A stretch of 17,769 bases of DNA from Alphaproteobacteria bacterium (lineage in GTDB: Bacteria; Pseudomonadota; Alphaproteobacteria; Rs-D84): contig JAGCOQ010000049.1 in assembly GCA_017642625.1 (NCBI GenBank), positions 1 to 17,769 of the forward strand, given 5' to 3'. The notes under the pieces were generated by a model. The model was not told the origin of the DNA. It saw nothing but the letters and a program-made list of their open reading frames with translations, and searched no databases. The translations under genes and the position numbers were made by a program. Of the stretch, positions 7,011 to 16,294 are shown piece after piece; within the stretch, counting starts at the first letter, position 1; every line of letters starts with the position of its first letter.

Positions 7011-7454
7011 ATGGCAGGCAGTATAAATAAAGTGATATTAGTTGGTAATGTTGGACAAGATCCACAAGTGCGTTCTATGCAAAGTGGACAAAAAGTGGTC
7101 AGTTTTTCGCTGGCAACATCTGATCGTTGGCGCGACCGCGCAACCGGCGAACAAAAGGAACAAACAGAATGGCATCGTGTCGTTGTGTTCAATCCTAATT
7201 TGGTAGAGGTTGCAGAACGCATGTTGCAGAAAGGAACAAAATTGTATATCGAAGGTTCCCTGCGCACACGCAAATGGCAAAATCAACAAGGTGCTGATAC
7301 ATTTACAACCGAAGTCGTTTTGAATCCATATGCGGGTCAAATGGTTATCTTAAGCGGTGCCAAGACAATGGACGGCGCACCCGCCGAATCAACACCTGCA
7401 CAACCACGCGAAGAAGTGACACCAGCACAAATTGATGACGATATTCCATTTTAA
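7011..7454 (+). CDS. ssb: Single-stranded DNA-binding protein
   Basis: 147 residues. SSB coats ssDNA in replication, repair and recombination as a homotetramer. The OB-fold spans about 1-112, starting [21 protein letters not shown], with the typical segments WHRVVVF and [18 protein letters not shown] short disordered linker follows, and the acidic C-terminal tip DDDIPF, the docking peptide for partner proteins, is intact. The ATG at 7011 has GAAAGGAAAG as ribosome site. It is divergent from rho and ends in a terminator shared with carD. Confidence 0.98.
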   Translation: MAGSINKVILVGNVGQDPQVRSMQSGQKVVSFSLATSDRWRDRATGEQKEQTEWHRVVVFNPNLVEVAERMLQKGTKLYIEGSLRTRKWQNQQGADTFTTEVVLNPYAGQMVILSGAKTMDGAPAESTPAQPREEVTPAQIDDDIPF

Positions 7455-7472
7455 TGCACAGGAAATGTTTAT

Positions 7473-7502
7473 AAAAAATCACCGCGGTTGCGGTGATTTT
7501 TT
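7473..7502. terminator. Bidirectional hairpin terminator between ssb and carD
   Basis: Stem ATCACCGC (7478-7485), loop GGTT, stem GCGGTGAT (7490-7497), with runs of A before and T after, so it can work for both convergent genes. Confidence 0.9.
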
Positions 7503-7507
7503 TATCT

Positions 7508-8074
7508 CTATGTGCCCTCTTCTTCGTCGGGTTCTTCGTCCTCGTCTTCGTCAACGGCATTCAAATCAATTTCTTTTGGCACGCCCAAAATATCTTCGAT
7601 TTTATCGGATGCGGCCTCAAGATCAATCTTATGCAACACTGCAAATTCTTGCGCCATACGTTCCAACGCACGCAAATACAACTGGCGCGCAGAAAAGGTC
7701 ATTGTGTCCGTTGCGCTGCGACGTTGCAGGTCGCGAACAACCTCGGCCAATTTCATGGGGTCGCCCGAATTAATATTTTCTTCATATTGCTGTGCACGAC
7801 GCGCCCAAATCATACGCTTGGCACCGGCCTTACCCTTGGCAGATGCGATTGCTTCATCCATCTTTTTAACAGATGTCAACGGACGCAGACCAGAAATCTC
7901 GGCACGATCAACAGGAACGCGCAATGTCATATGATTGCGTTCAAAATCAATCACCAACATTTTAATTTTTTGACCGGCGATTGTCTGTTCTTCTATACGC
8001 AACAACTTACCAACGCCTTGGGTTGGATAAACGACATATTGCCCCGTTTTAAAATCTAACTTTTTACTTGGCAT
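7508..8074 (-). CDS. carD: CarD/CdnL-family transcription regulator
   Basis: 188 residues. CarD/CdnL proteins bind the RNA polymerase beta subunit and stabilise open promoter complexes. The N-terminal Tudor-like RNAP-interaction domain is clear (FKTGQYVVYPTQGVGKL, then the MTLRVPVDRAEISGLRP segment, up to about residue 65). A helical DNA-contacting domain follows with the conserved KRMIWARRAQQYEEN and LAEVVRDLQRR. The C-terminal 20 residues are very acidic (DEDEDEEPDEEE), longer than in many homologues. The start at 8074 was chosen over 8113 because it has an AAAGGGTG ribosome site, matches the family start, and because 8113 lies next to the -10 box. Confidence 0.95.
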   Translation of the reverse strand: MPSKKLDFKTGQYVVYPTQGVGKLLRIEEQTIAGQKIKMLVIDFERNHMTLRVPVDRAEISGLRPLTSVKKMDEAIASAKGKAGAKRMIWARRAQQYEENINSGDPMKLAEVVRDLQRRSATDTMTFSARQLYLRALERMAQEFAVLHKIDLEAASDKIEDILGVPKEIDLNAVDEDEDEEPDEEEGT

Positions 8075-8115
8075 AAAAACACCCTTTACAAGTTGCCATT
8101 CTCCCTGTCCCATAC

Positions 8116-8143
8116 ATTATAACACAAAAAACCCGAAAAACAA
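8116..8143 (-). promoter_or_regulatory. sigma70-like promoter for carD
   Basis: On the minus strand, TTGTTT (8138-8143), a 16-bp spacer and TATAAT (8116-8121). It has the same hexamers and spacing as the promoter at 5496-5523. Confidence 0.7.
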
Positions 8144-8150
8144 ATATTTG

Positions 8151-8190
8151 ACACAAAAAAAATAATGGGGGAATAAATACCCCCATTTTT
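8151..8190 (-). terminator. Hairpin terminator after the secreted-protein gene
   Basis: Stem AATGGGGG (8164-8171), 8-nt loop, stem CCCCCATT (8180-8187). On the minus strand the hairpin is followed by TATTTTTTTT. It ends the run that begins at nifJ. Confidence 0.85.
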
Positions 8191-8207
8191 AATCCAACCC
8201 AAACCCA

Positions 8208-8753
8208 TTATCGTGGCAACCGACGCATAGTGCCGGTGCGGCGCACACTGGACTTCATAACCGTGTTTACACCGCCACTGTTGGCCTTGGCGCAAACCCA
8301 TTCGCCATCAACCAAAATAGCCGATTCGCCGTTTGTGCATTCTGGTTTTTCCAAACGCCATGCAAAGCAAGAACCCTTTTGATACGCCTTGTAGGTCGAA
8401 CCATCGTCACTGCCACGCACATAAATCCCCAAATTTGGTTCCCAAACGCCCGCAGGTTCCCCAGCGCACCATTTGCGTTCACCAAAACATTCGATACTGG
8501 TGCTGCCATCAAACACTTCGGACAAAACATCAACATAAGCCGTTGCGACTTTGTCACCGGAACCCATTGCCTTGTTTGTTTCCAAATCGCGACACCACAA
8601 TTTCTTGCACTCTTTCGCGTTTATGCCATCAATCTTGTTATGTGAAGCCAAAACATAGCCCGCACCACATGAAAACGACGCCGTATTGCCCGCGGCAAAA
8701 ACCGGCGAAATTGCAAAGCATAAAACGAACAAGGAATAAAATAGTTTTTTCAT
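8208..8753 (-). CDS. Secreted Cys-rich hypothetical protein
   Basis: 181 residues, family not recognised. MKKLFYSLFVLCFAISPVFAA is a clear signal peptide, with cleavage near residue 20-21. The mature part has eight cysteines (29, 49, 54, 89, 96, 129, 139 and 154), enough for four disulfides, with aromatic-rich segments between them (WCAGEPAGVWEPNLGIYV, CFAWRLEKPEC). The last 20 residues are basic (VRRTGTMRRLPR). The start at 8753 has GAGAAAG as ribosome site. It lies 57 nt after bamE with no terminator between, so it may be read from nifJ, though an AT-rich region upstream (TAAAAT) could hold its own promoter. It is probably periplasmic, surface or released. Confidence 0.8.
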   Translation of the reverse strand: MKKLFYSLFVLCFAISPVFAAGNTASFSCGAGYVLASHNKIDGINAKECKKLWCRDLETNKAMGSGDKVATAYVDVLSEVFDGSTSIECFGERKWCAGEPAGVWEPNLGIYVRGSDDGSTYKAYQKGSCFAWRLEKPECTNGESAILVDGEWVCAKANSGGVNTVMKSSVRRTGTMRRLPR

Positions 8754-8810
8754 AATCTTTCTCTCTTGTTATTTTATTTTACACTATTTTAAGACAAATT
8801 CCAAATGTTT

Positions 8811-9242
8811 TTATTGCCCCAGACCTGCCGGCGAAAAACGTCCGATATTGTTGAACAATTCTTCGATGGCGTTAAGTTCGATTGCCGCTGGGATTTCTGT
8901 TTCATCATCTGAAACGCGCACATCTGGCAAATCGTCATCATGCAAAATCTGAATCTTTTTGACCGCGTTGCCATTTACCCACGCCAACAAAACTGTTTTG
9001 TCGGTAAAGGTATGTTTTAACGGCCCACGGAAGTTTTCATCTGCGCCATAGTAAACCCACACTTCGTCCCCATACAGTGTTTTTGTTTGTGGCGCCCCAA
9101 CTTTATCCATCAATTGCGCGGTTGTTTTTATTGTCGCAACATCTTCATCAATCGTTTTTGGAAAAACATATCCGCGATGCTTGGTTTGGAAAGTACAAGC
9201 CGCCAACAACACCATTACAAAAATCATCAATATTTTTTTCAT
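8811..9242 (-). CDS. bamE: Outer-membrane assembly lipoprotein BamE (SmpA/OmlA family)
   Basis: 143 residues. BamE is a small lipoprotein of the BAM complex, which inserts beta-barrel proteins in the outer membrane. The signal MKKILMIFVMVLLAAC has lipobox L-A-A-C16. The following HRGYVF, the helix ATIKTTAQLMDKVGAPQ and the strand DEVWVYYG match the family order (H-G-Y, then a helix ending in G-x-P, then W-x-Y-Y). The 40-residue acidic C-terminal tail is additional. The start at 9242 is 3 nt after the nifJ stop, and the ribosome site AAGGA lies in the last codons of nifJ, so translation is probably coupled. The family call rests on the motif order, as the sequence is divergent. Confidence 0.82.
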   Translation of the reverse strand: MKKILMIFVMVLLAACTFQTKHRGYVFPKTIDEDVATIKTTAQLMDKVGAPQTKTLYGDEVWVYYGADENFRGPLKHTFTDKTVLLAWVNGNAVKKIQILHDDDLPDVRVSDDETEIPAAIELNAIEELFNNIGRFSPAGLGQ

Positions 9243-9245
9243 AAC

Positions 9246-12200
9246 TTATCCTTCACCGTTTTCTTTAATTGGATTATTCGCATCCAGCGCAAATTTTGCA
9301 ATATATTTCTTTAACTCATCCTTGTATCGATTATTGACCTTGGCGGTTTCAACCAGTTTATCGAAGTTCGGATTCACCGCACGCGCCGCACTAAAACGAC
9401 TTTCGGTTTTAAGGAAGTCTTCCAATGGCATTGGATTATCCAACGAAGAATCCATCGTCAACGGCGATTTTCCGTCCAGTGCAAGCCGCGGATCAAAACG
9501 ATACAGTGGCCACGCGCCCGTATTTACCAACATTTGTTGGTGTTCTGCACCGTTTTGCAGTGCGAATCCATGCGCGATACATGGCGCATACGCCAATATG
9601 ATTGACGGGCCGTTGAAAGATTCCGCTTCACGAAAAGCACGAATCGCCTGGGCTTGATTTGCCCCCAGTGCAATTTGCGCCACATACGCGCCCGACATCA
9701 TGGCAATCATACCCAAATCTTTTTTGGCGTGCTCTTTACCACCAATCGCGAATTTCATAGACGCGCCAAACGGTGTTGACTTTGATTGCTGACCACCTGT
9801 ATTTGAATAACCTTCGGTATCCAAAACCAAGATATTTACATTTTCACCACTGTGCAAAATGTGATCCAGACCACCATAGCCAATATCATACGCCCAACCG
9901 TCGCCACCAACAATCCAGACTGATTTATCAACAATCGCGTCCAGCAAACTTTCCGCACTGCGCGCCCGCGGATTTTTCGACCGCGCCAAACGCTTGCGCA
10001 AAGATTCCACCGTTTTGCGTTGTTTCGTGACATCTGTTTCAGCAAATATTTTTTCGACATTTGGCGTTTTCAGTTCAAACAAAACATTCTTTAACGCATC
10101 ACGTTTTTGATTCAGCGCAAGTCGCATACCTAAACCATATTCAGCGTTGTCTTCGAATAACGAATTAGACCACGCCGGCCCACGCCCGTTTTCATCCGTT
10201 GTCCATGGTGTCGTCGGCAGGTTTCCACCATAAATAGACGAACATCCCGTCGCATTTGCAACAACCATGCGGTCACCGAACAAGCGCGCCATCAACTTTA
10301 CATACGGCGTTTCGCCACATCCCGCACATGCACCCGAAAACTCAAAATAATGTGGCAACAATTCAACATGCTTTGGAATATTCAGATTTAATTTTTCGCG
10401 TGGCATATCGGGCAACTTTACCGCGGCATCAAACGCGGATTGGGTTTCACGCGCTTCGGTCATTGATTTCAACGACAATGCATGAACCGGACAATTTTTC
10501 ACACAAACATTACAGCCCGTACAATCCGCCGGCGAAATGTTCAGTGTGTAATACATGTTCGACCCCAGTTCCGGCGTTTTCATAGGCACAACAATAATTC
10601 CCGCGGCACGCGCCTTTGATACCTGCCTTTCCGTCAATACCTTGATACGAATCGCCGCATGCGGACACAGCATTGAACATTTGCCACACTGAATACATTT
10701 TTCTAAATCGACCGTCGCGACATTTGACGCAACACCGCGCTTTTCATATTTGGCGGTTCCAACCGGATACTGCCCCGCCCCGAATTCGCCATCAATTTTA
10801 AAACGTGATACTGGAATCGCATCACCGCGACCCGCCGCCATTTCGCCCAGTGTCCCCGCGATTATCGCCGGCGCATCCGCCGTCATTGACGGTGTCCAAT
10901 CGGGCGATTTTTTGGAAACAGAAGACGGCAAATTATATTTCGCCAAATACTTTTTCGCGTTATCAACCGCCGCCCAGTTTGCTTGGACGATTTCCATACC
11001 TTTTTTCTTGTATGTTTTTTCAATCGCGGTCTTGGCTGCTTTCACCGCAATACGTGGATTTATCACGCCGGTTAAATGGAAAAAGTTCAGCATAATAAAC
11101 GTGTTTATACGATTCCCCAGCCCCAGTTCCGCCGCACCACGATTTGCGTCCAAGAAATATACATTGGCACGCATACGAATCAAATGTTCTTGGGCTTCGC
11201 GTGGCAAATTCGCAAATGCGACATCCGGCGCAAGTGATGTGTTTATCATCACCGTTCCACCGGCACGCAACCCAGAAAACACATCAAATCGTTGCGCAAT
11301 CATAAAGTTTGAAACACTGATAAAATCGGCAACCTCTACCAGATATTGACTGCGGATTGGTTTATCTGAAAAACGAATATGCGATTGCGTAAGACCGCCC
11401 GATTTCTTGGAATCATAAACGGCATAAGATTGCGGATATAAATCACTGTGTTCACCAACGATTTTCACAATATTTTTGACCGCGCCGACCGTTCCGTCCG
11501 AACCAATTCCATACAGAACCGCCGTCTTGAAATTATCGTTTTGAACCGCAAACGCAGGATCCGTTTTCAACGACAACTTTGATAAATCATCATCAATGCC
11601 AACTGTGAAATTATGATGCAATTTTCCGCGCATCATATTTTCATAAATCGCCTTTACATCACGTGGCTTGAACTCTTTTGAACCCAAACCATACCGCCCA
11701 CCAAATACATTACATTTATCACCAATAATCGTTTTGATTGTAGTGTAAAGTGGTTCACCAAGCGACCCTGGTTCCTTGGTCCGGTCCAGAACCGCGATAT
11801 TTTCAACGGTCTTTGGCAATATGTGCAGGAAAGCATTGGTCGGGAACGGCTGGAACAAATGCACACGAATTAAGCCCAATCCTCGTGGCAACTGTTCCAT
11901 TGTTTCTTCGATTGTTTCGCATGACGAGCCCATAGATACAATTACATGTTTTGCATGCTTGTCGCCGACATATTCCACCACGCCATATTTACGACCGGTT
12001 AATTTTGCGAATTCGTCCATGCATTTCTGCACTATTTCAGGCGTTTTTTCATACAGCGGATTTGCCGCTTCGCGTGATTGGAAAAAGACATCTGGATTTT
12101 GCGCAGTTCCGCGTATTGTTGGCCTTTCCGGCGACATGCCACGATTGCGATTTGCCGTCACCAATTCATCAGGCAACATTTTGCGCAATACTTTGTCGTC

Positions 12201-12752
12201 AATGCGTTCCAACCTTGATTCTTCGTGGCTTGTGCGGAAACCGTCAAAGAAATGAACAAATGGCACCCGCGTACACAGTGTCGCCGCATGTGCAATCGCT
12301 GCCAAATCATGCGCCGCCTGGACATTATGGGACGACAACATGGCAAACCCAGTCGAACGCACCGACATAACGTCACTGTGGTCGCCAAAGATAGACAACG
12401 CATGTGTCGCCAACGCACGCGCCGCAACATGCATAACAAACGGTGTCTGTTCCCCGGCGATTTTATACATATTCGGAATCATCAACAGCAAACCCTGAGA
12501 CGCGGTAAAGGTAGTCGCCAACGCCCCCATTTGCAACGCGCCGTGCATTGCACCGGCGGCGCCACCTTCGGATTGCATTTCGATTATTTGTGGGATTGCA
12601 CCCCAAATATTTTTCTTGTGCTGGAAAGACCACTCGTCCGCTAATTCCCCCATTGTCGAACTTGGCGTGATTGGATAAATCGCCGCAAAATCAACACAGC
12701 GATAGGCCACATCAGCCGCCGCCCAGTTTCCATCAACAATCAAATTTGCCAT
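9246..12752 (-). CDS. nifJ: Pyruvate:ferredoxin (flavodoxin) oxidoreductase, single-chain
   Basis: 1168 residues, full length for the single-chain enzyme, which converts pyruvate and CoA to acetyl-CoA and CO2 and passes electrons to ferredoxin or flavodoxin. The domain order is complete: the pyruvate-binding N terminus with YPITPSS (26-32) and R112; the CoA-binding middle region; the gamma domain around 400-590; two 4Fe-4S motifs, C686-x2-C689-x2-C692-x3-C696-P and C744-x2-C747-x2-C750-x3-C754-P; the proximal cluster ligands C809, C812, C837 and probably C1058; and the thiamine diphosphate site starting GGDGWAYDIGYGGLDH (949-964). It implies anaerobic or microaerobic pyruvate metabolism. A candidate promoter is at 12775-12802 and the ribosome site is AAGGAACGG. 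bamE follows after 3 nt. Confidence 0.98.
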   Translation of the reverse strand: MANLIVDGNWAAADVAYRCVDFAAIYPITPSSTMGELADEWSFQHKKNIWGAIPQIIEMQSEGGAAGAMHGALQMGALATTFTASQGLLLMIPNMYKIAGEQTPFVMHVAARALATHALSIFGDHSDVMSVRSTGFAMLSSHNVQAAHDLAAIAHAATLCTRVPFVHFFDGFRTSHEESRLERIDDKVLRKMLPDELVTANRNRGMSPERPTIRGTAQNPDVFFQSREAANPLYEKTPEIVQKCMDEFAKLTGRKYGVVEYVGDKHAKHVIVSMGSSCETIEETMEQLPRGLGLIRVHLFQPFPTNAFLHILPKTVENIAVLDRTKEPGSLGEPLYTTIKTIIGDKCNVFGGRYGLGSKEFKPRDVKAIYENMMRGKLHHNFTVGIDDDLSKLSLKTDPAFAVQNDNFKTAVLYGIGSDGTVGAVKNIVKIVGEHSDLYPQSYAVYDSKKSGGLTQSHIRFSDKPIRSQYLVEVADFISVSNFMIAQRFDVFSGLRAGGTVMINTSLAPDVAFANLPREAQEHLIRMRANVYFLDANRGAAELGLGNRINTFIMLNFFHLTGVINPRIAVKAAKTAIEKTYKKKGMEIVQANWAAVDNAKKYLAKYNLPSSVSKKSPDWTPSMTADAPAIIAGTLGEMAAGRGDAIPVSRFKIDGEFGAGQYPVGTAKYEKRGVASNVATVDLEKCIQCGKCSMLCPHAAIRIKVLTERQVSKARAAGIIVVPMKTPELGSNMYYTLNISPADCTGCNVCVKNCPVHALSLKSMTEARETQSAFDAAVKLPDMPREKLNLNIPKHVELLPHYFEFSGACAGCGETPYVKLMARLFGDRMVVANATGCSSIYGGNLPTTPWTTDENGRGPAWSNSLFEDNAEYGLGMRLALNQKRDALKNVLFELKTPNVEKIFAETDVTKQRKTVESLRKRLARSKNPRARSAESLLDAIVDKSVWIVGGDGWAYDIGYGGLDHILHSGENVNILVLDTEGYSNTGGQQSKSTPFGASMKFAIGGKEHAKKDLGMIAMMSGAYVAQIALGANQAQAIRAFREAESFNGPSIILAYAPCIAHGFALQNGAEHQQMLVNTGAWPLYRFDPRLALDGKSPLTMDSSLDNPMPLEDFLKTESRFSAARAVNPNFDKLVETAKVNNRYKDELKKYIAKFALDANNPIKENGEG

Positions 12753-12774
12753 GATTTCCGTTCCTTGACCTGTA

Positions 12775-12802
12775 TTTTTATTTCAGGAAAAACTTTAGTC
12801 AA
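12775..12802 (-). promoter_or_regulatory. Candidate promoter for nifJ
   Basis: On the minus strand, TTGACT (12797-12802), a 16-bp spacer and TAAAAA (12775-12780), about 20 nt before the start codon. Confidence 0.5.
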
Positions 12803-12865
12803 AACACCAAAAAAACGCAAGGATATTTCTTGGGCAAAAACCAGCCAATTTTCCCGCGTATCGCG

Positions 12866-12894
12866 TTGCATTTATTGAAAAAAAGTGCTACAAT
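12866..12894 (+). promoter_or_regulatory. Promoter for the large multidomain gene
   Basis: TTGCAT (12866-12871), a 17-bp spacer and TACAAT (12889-12894) with TGC directly upstream (extended -10). The same -35 hexamer is used for tRNA-Pro. Confidence 0.65.
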
Positions 12895-12921
12895 TACACT
12901 CGAAAATAACAAGGATATCTT

Positions 12922-15900
12922 ATGGCAAATAAAAATAACCTTAAACCATCCGAAGTTTTTGACAAAATTAGCGCATTTGTTCAGGCACACCCAGACATTG
13001 ATCCAGAGTTTAAAAAACGTTTTTTGGCAAGGGATTTGTCAAATGCCGAAATTGACCACCTGTTTGATAAATACGTTAAACAAAACCCTGAATTATTCTT
13101 GGCTTCTGCGGGTTTGGACGCAACCCCCGAAGAACGCGTACAAATTATCAGTATGGATGTCGTTGCAAATGAGCAAGATATTTTAAACGCCTTAACAGAT
13201 CCAAAAGAAAAGAACATTCTTTTTGGTGATTTCTATAATCCGCAGAATAAATATTATTTGAACGACGATATATTCAGTTTTGCCATATCAAGAAAAGAAA
13301 CCTCACCGGAAATCGATACCCAAGAAACGGTCAGAACGGCGGCGACCACGAAATTTCGGCATACCATCGTTGCCAACAGACGAACATTTATTGAAAGACG
13401 CAGCAAACTGAAAAGACAAGGTTATGACTTATCTCTGCCAGATTTAAGCAATTTTATCATCCTTTGCGACATTGACCTTAGTGGGTATAAAAGCACTACC
13501 GCGGGATTTTCAAACGAAGAAATATTAAAGGTTTTGCCATTCGCGGTTATTGGGAAACTTGATTGTTCCGGCTGGGATTTGTCTTTGTTTAATCAGATTG
13601 AAAAATTACCATACGCAGAAACAATCGATTGTTCTGGATCAATCAAGGATTTAAGTTTTCTGATAAACGCTGATGGTGGTTATAAAATACCAAACGGTCT
13701 GCGGACACTTATTGTCCAAGATTCCATCATTAACGAACCTGCATTCAGTTCTGGAAAGAAAGATTATCAAACAAAACGGACACTTGCACACGCTTTGCTT
13801 GATGCGCACCCTGATTTAAACATTATTGCCACCGAAAGAAACGGTAAAGAAATCAACCTGCGCGAAGTATTGGCCACGGTGGAAAAACGCGAAAAACTTG
13901 CCACAGAAAAAATCGCCACCAAACCAAAAGAAACGAAAGTTGAACCCGCACCCGCCAGCAAACCAAAAGAATTAACGCCCGTATTATCAGAAAACGATAT
14001 ACCAATAAACGCGGCAGCCAACAAGTTGGCGAAAGTTTTGATTGAAACTCCGGAAATAGCCATACTTAGACTTTCCCAAAATGAACTGATCCAACTGCTT
14101 AGAAATATATTCAAATCTGATACATATGAACGGCGTTCTAATCCAAAATCATCCGAAGTTGTTAATTGTTTATCTGCTGAATACGTCAATGATACTGATA
14201 CGATAAAAACTGCATTGTTAGATTATATACATCAATACTATCCTGAAAAATTTGGACCGGAATTACTGGGTGGCGAACTGCCTGGGGTGACAATAAAAAG
14301 AAGACAAACACCTACACCGTCACAGAAAGAAGCAACTGAAACAGAAAAACAACGCACTGGTGCCAAAACACAAGACTATGCACCGTCGGATTGTAAAATC
14401 TTGATTTATATATCCACACGTATTTTGAATAATTTTACCCCAGACGAACAAGAAGAATTGCGTGAAGCCATGCGCCAATTCAATGTGCACGACCAACCAC
14501 CACATGCCTCATGCTTCTATGTTGAAGATGGCAACCCCATACCTTTGACCAAATTACAATGCAAAAACAAGCAAACATTTTCTTGGGGTGGCAAGAAAAA
14601 AGAAAGTGGAAACAAGCGGATTGTCTTTAAATCAACGAAATTGGTGGACAAGGATGGCAAACTGGTCTTGGACGAAAACGGTAAACCAACATATGTAATC
14701 GTATCTTATAAATACTTTGCTGTCCACAATACAGAAAGGTCTGAAAAAGCATACAAAGAATGTGTTAATAATGAATATATCCGTGTATCAACCGCCGATA
14801 AAGGACACGATCCTGTACATGGGCAATATGTTTTATCGCGTCTGAATCGTGGCAAAGATTATGAAAAGTTTGAATATCCAAAACCAGAAACCAAAGAAAA
14901 AACGGCTTCTAAACAGATAGAATCCACTGCCACTACGGAAACCATTGATACAACATTCCAATCGGTTGTTGAAATCGCAAAACAGGCAAAAGAAGAACCT
15001 GAAAACGCCGGTCAACTTGTGTTTACCCCAGAAACCCCTGCACCAGCACCGACCCCGCAAAAAGAACCGAAACCAGCACCGGCTGTTAAAAAAACAAAGA
15101 AAGCACCGGCATCGGCACCAACTTTGCATGGCACGATTAAACCAATTGCCACCTGGCAAGGTTTATTAAGGAAGGAACTGAATATCTCGTATGAATTCGT
15201 TAATTTCGCGTTTGCTTATTTAGAACAGCACCCAAAACCCGCTATTATGAAGAAAGTTGGTAATGATCAACTGGAAGTCTTTGACGAGAAAGCACTTAAA
15301 AGTATTATCGCCGGATTGCAACGGTTGTATATTACTGATATCGAAATATCGAAGCAGAAATCAATCTCTTTGGACGCATTACGAAAACTATGCCAAGACA
15401 TCATTAACGACAAAAACGTGGGTCGTGAAGTCGCGACTGTATGGTTTACCCAATTTAACAACGTGTTTATATTTAAACAGAAAGAATTGGACGACTTTTT
15501 CGCGACTAATGGGCAAGAATTGTTATCAGATGTCCCGCCAATGACGGTTGATGAATTAAAAACGTATGTAATGGAACGGCTGGAAATAAACCAAGCAACA
15601 TATAAAGCAATATATGACATGCGTTCCATGGCGGACGATGCAAAATGGTTCACATGTCCACGCGGTCAAGCAAGACGTTTCATTACCAAGTATCAATCAG
15701 AATTTCTTGATTGGTTCCGCAAAACATTGACCCAATACAAACAAATGCAATCCGATAGTAAAATCGAAGTGCGCCCAGCGCGCAAACGCGCCCAGACAAA
15801 AGATTCCGCCACACCGGAACAACACTTTACTTTGTTGGATCTAAAGGGCTTGGGACTGGGACTAAAAGCATTCATCGAAGCATATGAAATTGCTAAATCC

Positions 15901-16188
15901 GAAGCCGAACAAGCCGACAAAGACTATGTGACGCTGCTTGACGAAATGCAACAAGAACCGGACGAAGAGAAACAAGATGCTTTGCTGGAAAAATTAAAAG
16001 AAGCACACACCAAGAAAAAAGCAAAACATTCCTTTGTCGAACAATTTTCCGATGGTGTCGGTTTAATCGAAAAATTACAGCAAGAACAAGAGAAAATGAG
16101 CCCAACAGATAAAACTAATTCTGTTCAGAAATTGGACCAAAAATTACTTGAACTCTATAAAGCAATCGCTGGATTGAACGATAAATAA
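12922..16188 (+). CDS. Large multidomain protein of unknown function (1088 aa)
   Basis: It has no signal peptide or membrane helix, so it is cytoplasmic or exported by a route not using Sec. Linkers rich in Lys, Pro, Ala and Thr (about 318-357, 455-487 and 653-738) divide it into blocks. Block 1 (1-315) is helical, then has Leu-rich-repeat-like strands (ILCDIDLSG, IGKLDCSGWDLS, AETIDCSG, LRTLIVQD). Block 2 (358-455) is helical. Block 3 (488-652) has an alternating beta region; its FSWGGKKKESGNKRIVF followed by VIVSYKYFAVHNTERSE resembles the core of ArdC-N (DUF1738) ssDNA-binding domains, a tentative match from memory. Block 4 (740-940) seems to hold three related helical modules. A coiled-coil-like, Glu/Lys/Gln-rich tail (968-1088) ends the protein. 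The start at 12922 has AAGGATA and a good promoter. The coding frame is certain; no function is assigned. Confidence 0.85.
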   Translation: MANKNNLKPSEVFDKISAFVQAHPDIDPEFKKRFLARDLSNAEIDHLFDKYVKQNPELFLASAGLDATPEERVQIISMDVVANEQDILNALTDPKEKNILFGDFYNPQNKYYLNDDIFSFAISRKETSPEIDTQETVRTAATTKFRHTIVANRRTFIERRSKLKRQGYDLSLPDLSNFIILCDIDLSGYKSTTAGFSNEEILKVLPFAVIGKLDCSGWDLSLFNQIEKLPYAETIDCSGSIKDLSFLINADGGYKIPNGLRTLIVQDSIINEPAFSSGKKDYQTKRTLAHALLDAHPDLNIIATERNGKEINLREVLATVEKREKLATEKIATKPKETKVEPAPASKPKELTPVLSENDIPINAAANKLAKVLIETPEIAILRLSQNELIQLLRNIFKSDTYERRSNPKSSEVVNCLSAEYVNDTDTIKTALLDYIHQYYPEKFGPELLGGELPGVTIKRRQTPTPSQKEATETEKQRTGAKTQDYAPSDCKILIYISTRILNNFTPDEQEELREAMRQFNVHDQPPHASCFYVEDGNPIPLTKLQCKNKQTFSWGGKKKESGNKRIVFKSTKLVDKDGKLVLDENGKPTYVIVSYKYFAVHNTERSEKAYKECVNNEYIRVSTADKGHDPVHGQYVLSRLNRGKDYEKFEYPKPETKEKTASKQIESTATTETIDTTFQSVVEIAKQAKEEPENAGQLVFTPETPAPAPTPQKEPKPAPAVKKTKKAPASAPTLHGTIKPIATWQGLLRKELNISYEFVNFAFAYLEQHPKPAIMKKVGNDQLEVFDEKALKSIIAGLQRLYITDIEISKQKSISLDALRKLCQDIINDKNVGREVATVWFTQFNNVFIFKQKELDDFFATNGQELLSDVPPMTVDELKTYVMERLEINQATYKAIYDMRSMADDAKWFTCPRGQARRFITKYQSEFLDWFRKTLTQYKQMQSDSKIEVRPARKRAQTKDSATPEQHFTLLDLKGLGLGLKAFIEAYEIAKSEAEQADKDYVTLLDEMQQEPDEEKQDALLEKLKEAHTKKKAKHSFVEQFSDGVGLIEKLQQEQEKMSPTDKTNSVQKLDQKLLELYKAIAGLNDK

Positions 16189-16189
16189 C

Positions 16190-16213
16190 AACGGGGCACC
16201 GCCCCGTTTTTTA
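16190..16213 (+). terminator. Hairpin terminator
   Basis: Stem ACGGGGC (16191-16197), loop ACC, stem GCCCCGT (16201-16207), then TTTTT. The stem is identical to that at 16989-17005. Confidence 0.92.
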
Positions 16214-16233
16214 CTTTTTCCCCATTTATACAC

Positions 16234-16261
16234 TTGACAAATATATTATATGTATTATATT
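16234..16261 (+). promoter_or_regulatory. sigma70-like promoter for the ClpP-like gene
   Basis: A consensus TTGACA (16234-16239), a 16-bp AT-only-rich spacer and TATATT (16256-16261), giving a leader of about 25-30 nt. Confidence 0.75.
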
Positions 16262-16294
16262 TAGGTCGAGCAACAACCCAAAGGAAGCAAACAA

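Noticed and set aside
8075..8113. CarD start at 8113
   Set aside because: The codon lies directly after the -10 box at 8116-8121 and the extra residues do not fit the family; 8074 has the ribosome site.
8086..8301. Minus-strand frame of 71 residues overlapping the end of the secreted-protein gene
   Set aside because: It runs through a terminator and the carD promoter and overlaps a better-supported gene.
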